From the NCBI GenBank assembly GCA_947474445.1, contig CANJJY010000222.1:1-7585 (forward strand): a stretch of 7,585 bases of DNA. Direction: 5' to 3'. Positions 1 to 5,606 of this stretch are shown one piece after another. Every line of letters begins with the position of its first letter. Position 1 is the stretch's first letter. The notes beneath the pieces were generated by a model, which saw only the letters and a list, made by a program, of their open reading frames with translations, made no database searches and was not told the origin of the DNA. Origin of the DNA: Oligoflexaceae bacterium. Its GTDB lineage: Bacteria > Bdellovibrionota_B > Oligoflexia > Oligoflexales > Oligoflexaceae. The translations under genes and the position numbers were made by a program.

Positions 1-262
1 CAACAGCATAAAGCGAAAAATAGCGGATACTTAGCTCCACCAAATGGCTCAACGAGGGCGGCGCAAGAGAGGTTTAAAGAAGGATTTCCAGCAGATGGAG
101 TTGGAAATGGGCCTTGAGTTGAGGCTTATGCTCAAGCTGCGTGACCGGCCGCCGCAAGCGAGAAACGCGGCTGCCCGCCCTTTTCCCTCCAGTTGCAGGC
201 CCCGCAAACCACCCGTACTATAAATCCCAATACCCCCGGGCCGACCTCTAGACGGAGAATAT
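1..262. other. Left-edge region without a confidently supported gene
   Basis: All three forward frames entering from the left edge stop early: stops at 9-11, 32-34 and 115-117. A C-terminal scrap of an upstream gene could therefore end here but cannot be shown. One closed forward ORF runs 44-223 (59 codons, ATG start). It is very Arg/Lys-rich, has no Shine-Dalgarno sequence in front of it, and uses codons such as AGA, AGG and TTA, so I do not call it a gene. Two weak hairpins are visible: a 6-bp pair CTTGAG/CTCAAG around 112-136, and GCCGC (151-155) with GCGGC (167-171), followed by a pyrimidine run that includes TTTT at 181-184. The second could be a remnant terminator of an upstream gene. 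The last 70 bases hold the probable galM promoter and ribosome binding site. Confidence 0.5.
193..224 (+). promoter_or_regulatory. Probable galM promoter
   Basis: A TATAAA box lies at 219-224. An overlapping TACTAT at 216-221 stands 17 bases from a weak TTGCAG (193-198). Initiation around 230 would give a leader of about 30 bases, and the Shine-Dalgarno GGAG (254-257) sits 5 bases before the ATG at 263. The -10 element is plausible but the -35 matches poorly, so the exact promoter is uncertain. Confidence 0.35.
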
Positions 263-1273
263 ATGCAGCTGTTCACCCTGAAAAATAAGCAAGGCATCGA
301 AGCGGCTATCAGCAATTACGGTGGCATCGTCGTCTCGCTCAAGACGCCCGATCGCAAAGGCACGATGGCCGATATTGTGCTGGGTCACGATCATCTGGAT
401 GCCTACCGAACCAATCCCCCCTATTTCGGAGCTCTCATCGGCCGCTGCGGAAATCGCATCGCCCGCGCGCATTTCACCTTAGACGGCCACAGCTATCAAC
501 TGGCCGCCAACAACGGCCGTAACCATCTGCATGGCGGCACCGAAGGCTTCGATAAGAAAATCTGGAAAGCCGTGCCGCACGACACGGTAGCAGGTCCGGC
601 CCTCACCCTCTCTTATGTCAGCCCCGACGGCGAAGAAGGCTATCCAGGCACGCTCAAGGTGGTGGTGACCTACACCCTCACCCACGCCAACGAACTCAGG
701 CTCGACTATCAGGCGAGCACCGATCGCCCGACGCTCGTCAATCTCACGCATCATTCCTATTTCAATCTCAAAGGTCACGATCAAGGATCGATCCTCGATC
801 ACGAACTGACCATCCTCGCCGACGCTATCACCGCCGTCGATTCAGAATTGATTCCGAGCGGCGCCCTGCGCGCCGTCGCAGGAACGCCTTTTGATTTCCG
901 CAGTCCGCAGCCCATCGGCGCGCGCATCGCCGCCTCGGATGAACAGATTGCGCAGGGGCCCGGTTACGATCACAACTTCGCCCTTGCCAACGCGGGGAAA
1001 GGCCTGCGGCCCGTCGCAACCGTGTATGAACCGAGCAGTGGCCGTACGCTTGAGGTCGCGACGACCGAACCCGGACTGCAGTTTTACTCAGGTAATTTCC
1101 TTGATGGCAGCATCGTGGGGAAAGGCGGCTACCGATATCCTCGTCACGGAGGCTTTTGTCTGGAAGCCCAGCTCTATCCCGATGCCCCGCATCACCCGGA
1201 GTTTCCATCGGCCGTCCTCAGAGCTGGTGAAACCTATCGGCAGACAACCATCTACCGCTTCGGTATGCGTTGA
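263..1273 (+). CDS. galM: Aldose 1-epimerase (galactose mutarotase)
   Basis: This enzyme interconverts the alpha and beta anomers of hexoses such as galactose and glucose. It feeds the Leloir pathway and is normally cytoplasmic; no signal peptide is visible. The 336 residues match the usual family length of about 340. Family landmarks appear in order: NYGG (18-21), GRCGNRIA (60-67), NHLHGG (87-92), THHSYFNL (162-169), GYDHNF (234-239) and FCLEAQ (298-303). By family knowledge the catalytic pair is a His and a Glu, here H164 (proton donor) and E301 (base), helped by H90, R65 and D236; all are present, so the enzyme should be active. The ATG is preceded by GGAG at 254-257 with a 5-base gap. It faces the cysteine-rich gene and ends at a shared hairpin, so it appears to be monocistronic within this window. 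A relative acting on another aldose is possible. The family call is secure and the precise sugar is not. Confidence 0.95.
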   Translation: MQLFTLKNKQGIEAAISNYGGIVVSLKTPDRKGTMADIVLGHDHLDAYRTNPPYFGALIGRCGNRIARAHFTLDGHSYQLAANNGRNHLHGGTEGFDKKIWKAVPHDTVAGPALTLSYVSPDGEEGYPGTLKVVVTYTLTHANELRLDYQASTDRPTLVNLTHHSYFNLKGHDQGSILDHELTILADAITAVDSELIPSGALRAVAGTPFDFRSPQPIGARIAASDEQIAQGPGYDHNFALANAGKGLRPVATVYEPSSGRTLEVATTEPGLQFYSGNFLDGSIVGKGGYRYPRHGGFCLEAQLYPDAPHHPEFPSAVLRAGETYRQTTIYRFGMR

Positions 1274-1291
1274 CGAGACCCTAAACGCAAC

Positions 1292-1342
1292 TTGGCTCTG
1301 AATGGATATCTCCCGTCAGAGCCAACTCGAATCAAATTTTTT
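1292..1342. terminator. Hairpin terminator between convergent genes
   Basis: TTGGCTCTGA (1292-1301) is the exact reverse complement of TCAGAGCCAA (1316-1325), giving a 10-bp perfect stem. GGA (1304-1306) and TCC (1311-1313) can extend the pairing inside the 14-base loop. On the forward strand a T6 run follows at 1337-1342, 11 bases after the stem, so the U tract is further away than in a textbook intrinsic terminator. On the reverse strand the stem is followed by GTTGCGTTTAG, a weak T-rich tail. The hairpin lies between the stop of galM (+) and the stop of the cysteine-rich gene (-), so it probably ends both transcripts. Confidence 0.65.
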
Positions 1343-1356
1343 AAAGTCCGATCACA

Positions 1357-1809
1357 TCACATATCTTTAACGCAATTAGCCTTCATCGATTCGACAACCT
1401 TCTTAGGTCCTTTACAGATCACCTGCTCTTTACCGATCGCCGCGGCTTTGGCGCAAGGGCTATCAGCGACGGCCAACTGCTCTTTTTCGATATTGCTATT
1501 GAGCACTGTTTTGGGCGTGTTCACCAGCGTCGTCGCTTTCTGAACTTCTTTTTTGCACTTCAGCATATAGGTTGCGCCATTTTTTGATTTGCAATCGGCT
1601 TGCTCTTGTTTCGCGGCATCGATCTTCTTTTTGCCTTCGATTTGCACGATGTCGGCACAGGCTTTCGACTGCGCTTCGTACTCACCGCATTTCAGCTCGA
1701 GGGCCTCGACCGATTTGCAACCCATCTTGTTCTCAGCCATGAGCGAAGAACTTTGGGCGAGAACTATGATACCGAACAATGATACAGAGAAACACTTGGC
1801 TAAAGTCAT
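1357..1809 (-). CDS. Secreted cysteine- and lysine-rich protein of unknown function
   Basis: I do not recognise this 150-residue protein. Residues 1-25 form a Sec-type signal peptide: a short basic start, a hydrophobic core (about 7-18) and a likely cut after LMA at 25/26. The signal contains no clear lipobox, so a soluble periplasmic or exported protein is more likely than a lipoprotein. The mature part has eight Cys (31, 41, 51, 73, 85, 119, 132, 146), an even number that suits up to four disulfides. The first three are spaced C-x9-C-x9-C. It is strongly Lys-rich and contains no Arg, His, Trp or Phe after the signal. The sequence (many Ala, Glu, Lys, Gln, Val) suggests helices. The ATG has AAAAGGG (1824-1818) 8 bases upstream on the reverse strand. 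The gene converges on galM and diverges from the first receptor; shared function is not shown. The signal peptide, the ordered Cys pattern and the Shine-Dalgarno argue that it is a real gene. Confidence 0.85.
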   Translation of the reverse strand: MTLAKCFSVSLFGIIVLAQSSSLMAENKMGCKSVEALELKCGEYEAQSKACADIVQIEGKKKIDAAKQEQADCKSKNGATYMLKCKKEVQKATTLVNTPKTVLNSNIEKEQLAVADSPCAKAAAIGKEQVICKGPKKVVESMKANCVKDM

Positions 1810-1851
1810 GATTTAAACCCTTTTCCAAAACCGTAGTGAAGTACTCCGGCT

Positions 1852-1857
1852 ATTCTA
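1852..1857 (-). promoter_or_regulatory. Candidate -10 box for the cysteine-rich gene
   Basis: Read on the reverse strand this is TAGAAT, a 5-of-6 match to the sigma70 -10 consensus, lying 42 bases before the ATG. No convincing -35 hexamer sits at the expected distance (about 1875-1880). Either the promoter needs an activator, another sigma factor is used, or the true promoter is elsewhere in the intergenic region. Confidence 0.3.
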
Positions 1858-2042
1858 ACTCAATGGCGCGACAAAAACTCTATTTTTGCATATCGAAACG
1901 CCGCGCCGTCCTTCAGCCCGCCTCAGTCATCGCGCCTCCCCTCCCCTGTTCTTATTTCTGGCGAAAAAACAAACTTTTGTGCAGCTTTAAATTTGCTCAA
2001 ATCCTTTCGCTGCTCCAGGTGAACCCGAACAGAGACAGAGCG

Positions 2043-2072
2043 TTGACTTGCAGGGAGGCTTCCTATTATAAC
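2043..2072 (+). promoter_or_regulatory. Sigma70-like promoter of the first TonB-dependent receptor
   Basis: TTGACT (2043-2048, 5 of 6 to TTGACA) and TATAAC (2067-2072, 5 of 6 to TATAAT) are separated by 18 bases. An overlapping TATTAT at 2064-2069 gives a 15-base spacing. Initiation near 2079 would make a leader of about 36 bases ending in the AGGAG site. This is the best promoter in the window. No obvious operator palindrome overlaps it. Confidence 0.6.
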
Positions 2073-2104
2073 CGAACGACTTAAGCAAAGAGGCCTATAG
2101 TGTG

Positions 2105-2109
2105 AGGAG
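2105..2109 (+). promoter_or_regulatory. Ribosome binding site fixing a GTG start
   Basis: AGGAG sits 6 bases before the GTG at 2116. This supports the GTG over the first internal Met (residue 15), which would cut away most of the signal peptide. Confidence 0.75.
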
Positions 2110-2115
2110 TCTCAG

Positions 2116-4761
2116 GTGAGTAGACGTCTGCTGCGATCTCAGCATCTAGTATTTGTCATGGCGAGTGGATTGCTCTCAGGGGGCTTTTGGGCTCCGCACG
2201 CGAGCGCTCAGAACAACGATCCCGTCGTTAAAGAGGGTGGTTCTGAAGCTGTTAAACCAGCCAAACGCAAGACCCCCGAACGCATACAGGTCACGGGTTC
2301 GCGTCTGAAGCGAACGCAGGTCGAAGGAGTTTCGACCGTCATCAAGGTCGATGCGGAAGCCATCGAAAAAAGCGGTGTATCGTCAGTCGGCGAAGTCCTG
2401 CAGAACATGGCCCTCTCGGTGGACGGCTCTTACAGCTCGGGCACCGTCGCCGATGAACGCGGCAATGTGACTAACGTGAACCTCAGAGGCCTCGGCCCTG
2501 AAAACACCCTTGTCCTCCTCGACGGACGGCGCCTTCCAGATGAAGGCGGCCAAGGCGTCGTCGACCTTTCCGTCATTCCTATCGCTGCGGTCGAACGCAT
2601 CGAAGTTCTCAAAGACTCCGCTTCGGCGATCTACGGATCGGATGCGACCGGCGGTGTGGTGAACATCATCACCAAGAAGAATTTTGAAGGCAATGCGGTC
2701 TACCTGCGCGGCGCGAAGCCCACAGGCAAGGGCGGCAATCAGAGCATGTATAGCTACGTCAACGGCGTCAACGGCTCGAACTATCGAGTTTTGACCGCCT
2801 TGAGCTATCGCAAGACCGATTCTGTTTTCAACCGTAACCGTGATTGGACTCGCAATACGCTGAGCCGTTATTCTATTCCGCCCAATATCAACTTGAGTTT
2901 CAAAAAACTAAACCCAGCAACAGGTTTAGTCGAAACTCAGAATGATGATTTTGCATCCCCTAATTGCCCGCCAGAATCTCTCGTCAATGGCATTTGTCGC
3001 TATGACTATTCAAAAACGATGGCGCTGAGCCCAGAAAAAACCGAACTCGGCATTCTCAACAACATCGATTATCAGTTGAACGATCGCGTGTCCCTCTTCA
3101 CGACCTTGCGTGCTCAACGCAATGAGAACAAATGGAACATGGCCGCGAACGCGGGGAGTTTCACGATTTCGCCTGCAGCTCTAGCAGCCAATCCTGCCTT
3201 GAATCTTTCGAAAGCTGAACTAGCAGAAGGCACGGAAGGCACCATTACCTACCGCTCATTGCTTTGGGGCAACCGCGAATGGGAAGAAACCAATAATGCT
3301 CTCGGAGGAACCGTCGGCCTTAAAGGCGATCTGGGTTCGGGTTGGGAATTGAACGTCAGCGCTTCGCGGTCCACCAGCCAGAAGCGTTCTAAAAATCCCT
3401 CGGGCTTCTTCCTGAAAAGTCCCGTCGAGAATGCGATTGCCAACGGGACTTTTAATATCTTTGCCACCGATCTAGCTTCGGATCCCAATGCTGCGAACTT
3501 TGTCAACGAAACTCACTACGAGCCCTTCGTCAATGACGACACCACCATGACCACTTACGATGCTAGCGTATCGGGAGACATTTTCACGCTGCCGGGCGGC
3601 ACCGCTGCCCTCGCCGTCGGTGTGAGCCGCATCGATCAGTATTACAAAAAGAAGATCGATTACTATTCGACCATAAACGACGTCTACGGCGTAGAAGAAG
3701 ACCAAGGCGGAACAGGTGATCGGCAGATCAATGCCGTTTACGCAGAAATGGGCTTGCCCGTCACCTCACAGCTCGAATTGCAACTGGCGGCTCGTCATGA
3801 CCAGTACAACGACTTCGGATCGACCACCAATCCCAAATTGGGCGTGAAGTATCTCCCGGTTCAAGGTCTTCTCGTGCGCGGTAGCGTCGGCACAGGCTTC
3901 AAAGCTCCGACTCTCAACCAGATCTACAATCAGGGGACGATCGGTCTGACCAACGTATACGATCGGGCCAATGCTGCCAACATTCCTGAGCGTCAGGACG
4001 AAGTTGAGATTCAGACCTACGGCAACCCCGATCTGAAGCAGGAAACTTCGCTCAGCTACAACGTGGGCATCGTAGCTGATCCCCTGGATCCCATCACGCT
4101 GTCGGCTGACTACTGGTATGTGAAAATCAAGGATGTGATCCGTCCCGTCGATGCTCAGAAGGCCCTGGATGCCGCCGCTGATGGCACCCCACTGCCTGAC
4201 ATCGACATTCAGCATTACAACAACGATCCGACTGCCCGTCTGAAGCGGATTCGGGTTCCCACGGCAAACTTGGGACAATCTGAAGACGCCGGTTACGATC
4301 TCGGCGGTGAGTTCCGTCTGCGTCCTGCCTCCACGCAGGTTAAACTGACCACTGATTACAGCCGTAAGGTCTTCTCGAAGTCGGTTGCGTTCCCAGGCGC
4401 TCCTCAAAAGAACATCGTCGACGAAACTGGTCACCCGGCTTGGCGTATCGTGAGCGGTGTTGAATGGCAAGTCGCTAGCAGCAACTTCCTCCTGAAGCAG
4501 AACGTGATCGCCGGCCAGCAGAAGACTCCCGCCCCGGATTCAACCGGACCAGCAGGACGATTGGGAAGCTTTCGGACCTACGATGCCCAGTACAGCTGGA
4601 ATCACCCCTGGAATGGTAACATTGCGGTCGGTGCACTCAACGTCACCAACGCTAAGTTTCCTCGCGATGACAACGAACGTCCTGGCGATGATCAAAGGGT
4701 GAAGGAACTCTATTCGGCTGATGGACGTCTCGTGTATGTGAACGTCAACCAGACTTTCTAA
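2116..4761 (+). CDS. TonB-dependent outer-membrane receptor (complete)
   Basis: This is an outer-membrane gated channel that imports a bound substrate using energy from TonB-ExbB-ExbD. The 881 residues begin at GTG with a signal peptide, probably cut after ASA (31/32). A Lys-rich linker follows, then a TonB-box-like ERIQVTGS (55-62). The plug spans about 67-188, with LRGLG (123-127), LVLLDGRRLP (132-141), ERIEVLKDSASAIYGSDATG (160-179) and VVNIITKK (181-188). The rest is the beta-barrel; it includes GTGFKAP (592-598), typical of barrel strands in this family, and ends in VNVNQTF with the C-terminal Phe expected for outer-membrane insertion. Cys 284 and 294 lie in a probable early extracellular loop and could form a disulfide. 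It has its own promoter and is followed by two hairpins. The substrate is unknown. The ERI-VTGSR-KR class includes proteins annotated for sugars, peptides and iron complexes; no Fur box was seen. The segment around 2881-3060 is AT-richer than the rest. Confidence 0.95.
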   Translation: MSRRLLRSQHLVFVMASGLLSGGFWAPHASAQNNDPVVKEGGSEAVKPAKRKTPERIQVTGSRLKRTQVEGVSTVIKVDAEAIEKSGVSSVGEVLQNMALSVDGSYSSGTVADERGNVTNVNLRGLGPENTLVLLDGRRLPDEGGQGVVDLSVIPIAAVERIEVLKDSASAIYGSDATGGVVNIITKKNFEGNAVYLRGAKPTGKGGNQSMYSYVNGVNGSNYRVLTALSYRKTDSVFNRNRDWTRNTLSRYSIPPNINLSFKKLNPATGLVETQNDDFASPNCPPESLVNGICRYDYSKTMALSPEKTELGILNNIDYQLNDRVSLFTTLRAQRNENKWNMAANAGSFTISPAALAANPALNLSKAELAEGTEGTITYRSLLWGNREWEETNNALGGTVGLKGDLGSGWELNVSASRSTSQKRSKNPSGFFLKSPVENAIANGTFNIFATDLASDPNAANFVNETHYEPFVNDDTTMTTYDASVSGDIFTLPGGTAALAVGVSRIDQYYKKKIDYYSTINDVYGVEEDQGGTGDRQINAVYAEMGLPVTSQLELQLAARHDQYNDFGSTTNPKLGVKYLPVQGLLVRGSVGTGFKAPTLNQIYNQGTIGLTNVYDRANAANIPERQDEVEIQTYGNPDLKQETSLSYNVGIVADPLDPITLSADYWYVKIKDVIRPVDAQKALDAAADGTPLPDIDIQHYNNDPTARLKRIRVPTANLGQSEDAGYDLGGEFRLRPASTQVKLTTDYSRKVFSKSVAFPGAPQKNIVDETGHPAWRIVSGVEWQVASSNFLLKQNVIAGQQKTPAPDSTGPAGRLGSFRTYDAQYSWNHPWNGNIAVGALNVTNAKFPRDDNERPGDDQRVKELYSADGRLVYVNVNQTF

Positions 4762-4766
4762 TCGGA

Positions 4767-4803
4767 GAGGGCTGCAGGACTTTGCGGCCCTCCCGGTACT
4801 TTT
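4767..4803 (+). terminator. Hairpin after the first receptor
   Basis: GAGGGCTGCA (4767-4776) pairs with TGCGGCCCTC (4783-4792), giving 10 bp with one G-U pair and a 6-base loop. The sequence then runs through CCCGGTAC to a TTTT at 4800-4803. The stem starts 5 bases after the receptor stop codon. The U tract is short and displaced by 7 bases, so termination may be partial. Confidence 0.6.
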
Positions 4804-4811
4804 CACAGACT

Positions 4812-4843
4812 AGAGGGGACCCGATGGGTCCCCTTCTTTATTT
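4812..4843 (+). terminator. Second hairpin, overlapping the next gene's start
   Basis: AGGGGACCC (4814-4822) pairs perfectly with GGGTCCCCT (4826-4834) around the 3-base loop GAT, with an extra G-U pair at 4813/4835. It is followed by the T-rich CTTTATTT (4836-4843). This has the form of an intrinsic terminator. It also contains a Shine-Dalgarno-like GAGGGG (4813-4818) and an in-frame ATG (4824-4826), so it may control translation of the membrane protein instead of, or as well as, ending transcription. Confidence 0.6.
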
Positions 4844-5453
4844 GACTCATACGATGGAACATGCATTGAACAAGCAGGGACTGCTCAAAAATATTTTGAT
4901 TTCCTTCCTCCCGCTCCTCCTGTTCGTCGCCGCCGATGAGTTCTTGTCGGATCACTATCCCGAAGCGGAAGCCACGCGTTACGCTCTGATCCTGGCGGTC
5001 GGCATGGGAATTATCCAGGCGGTCTATGTCTTCGCGAAGGAAAAGCGCCTCGATAAAATGATCCTCCTCGACACAGGCTTGATCGTGGCCCTCGGCAGCG
5101 TTTCACTCTTTTCCGGCAACGATATCTTCTTCAAACTCAAACCAGCGCTTGTGCAGCTGGTTATGGTTGTTTTTCTCGGTGTCTTAGCTTTCCTCAAGCC
5201 TCAGATGCTTTTTGCGATGTCAGGCCGCATGATGCAAGGCGTCGAGATGGGAGAAAACCAGCTCAAAGCGATGCAGCAGTCCGCCAAAGGTCTAGTGATC
5301 CTCTTGTTTTTTCACACGCTCCTGATCGCCTATGCAGCTTTCTATCTAACGAAGAAAGACTGGGCCTTTATCAGTGGTCCTCTCATTTATATTCTTGCGG
5401 CTCTGTATTTCGTGGGAATGGTGGTCGTAGGCCGGCTGAAGCAGAGGAAATAA
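4824..5453 (+). CDS. YciB/IspZ-family inner-membrane protein (septation protein A-like)
   Basis: The YciB/IspZ family (intracellular septation A) comprises multi-pass inner-membrane proteins tied to envelope maintenance and cell elongation or septation; the molecular activity is not well defined. Numbered from the ATG at 4824 (209 residues), hydrophobic segments lie at about 24-40, 52-71, 79-98, 108-126, 156-175 and 184-203. NDIFFKLKP (99-107) matches the family's HNDxFIKWKP signature, and AFYLTKKDW (172-180) matches its AFWLPxxxW segment. A FLPLLLF stretch (28-34) resembles the FLPLxxFF near the E. coli YciB start. The protein is somewhat longer than E. coli YciB (179 residues). The start is uncertain. 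ATG 4824 has GAGGGG 5 bases upstream, but both lie in a hairpin; ATG 4854 gives 199 residues and has no clear Shine-Dalgarno; a TTG at 4782 lies in the previous hairpin. No separate promoter is evident, so it may depend on readthrough from the receptor. Confidence 0.75.
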   Translation: MGPLLYLTHTMEHALNKQGLLKNILISFLPLLLFVAADEFLSDHYPEAEATRYALILAVGMGIIQAVYVFAKEKRLDKMILLDTGLIVALGSVSLFSGNDIFFKLKPALVQLVMVVFLGVLAFLKPQMLFAMSGRMMQGVEMGENQLKAMQQSAKGLVILLFFHTLLIAYAAFYLTKKDWAFISGPLIYILAALYFVGMVVVGRLKQRK

Positions 5454-5469
5454 CAGAGAATTTATTCAA

Positions 5470-5508
5470 CTGCGACTATGATCCTCGCTCACCGTGATCG
5501 CAGCCTTT
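5470..5508 (+). terminator. Weak terminator-like hairpin after the membrane protein
   Basis: CTGCGA (5470-5475) pairs with TCGCAG (5498-5503). After a single mismatch, TATG/CGTG (5477-5480 with 5493-5496) continues the stem with two G-U pairs around a 12-base loop. Only CCTTT follows, so the U tract is poor. It lies 17 bases after the stop codon. Confidence 0.35.
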
Positions 5509-5555
5509 CGATCTCTCCCCGCCCCGTTGCGGAGAAGAATTGCCGTCACCATAAA

Positions 5556-5561
5556 TATAAG
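5556..5561 (+). promoter_or_regulatory. Candidate -10 box for the second receptor
   Basis: TATAAG is a 5-of-6 match to the -10 consensus. It lies within an A/T-rich stretch (5551-5560) and 45 bases before the ATG at 5607. No good -35 sits 16-18 bases upstream, so this promoter is tentative. I saw no Fur-type inverted repeat. Confidence 0.3.
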
Positions 5562-5606
5562 GCATGGTGAGGCACTATTTCTGCCAAGCGATAAGAAGGT
5601 GTCCCG

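Larger units (their letters stand above)
1810..2115. other. Divergent intergenic region
   Basis: These 306 bases separate the starts of the reverse-strand cysteine-rich gene and the forward receptor. They should hold both promoters; the receptor promoter at the right end is the better one. The middle contains a pyrimidine-rich stretch (about 1928-1958). An ORF open from a GTG at 1836 to 2084 has no Shine-Dalgarno and runs through the receptor -35 and -10 boxes, so I regard it as non-coding. I saw no Fur-box-like inverted repeat and no riboswitch that I recognise. Confidence 0.6.

Noticed and set aside
49..315. Reverse-strand ORF of 88 codons across the galM start
   Set aside because: It overlaps the 5' end of galM and its ribosome binding site, has a Ser/Arg/Gly-rich composition, and shows no recognisable motif.
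1836..2084. Forward ORF from GTG in the divergent intergenic region
   Set aside because: There is no Shine-Dalgarno sequence, its composition is odd, and it covers the receptor promoter boxes at 2043-2072.
2041..2115. Possible Fur box or riboswitch in front of the first receptor
   Set aside because: I found no GATAATGATAATCATTATC-like inverted repeat and no recognisable riboswitch core; the leader is only about 36 bases.
3766..4470. Long reverse-strand ORF (234 codons) inside the first receptor
   Set aside because: It is antisense to a well-supported barrel region, shows no recognisable domain, and is explained by stop-poor complement of the receptor's codon usage.
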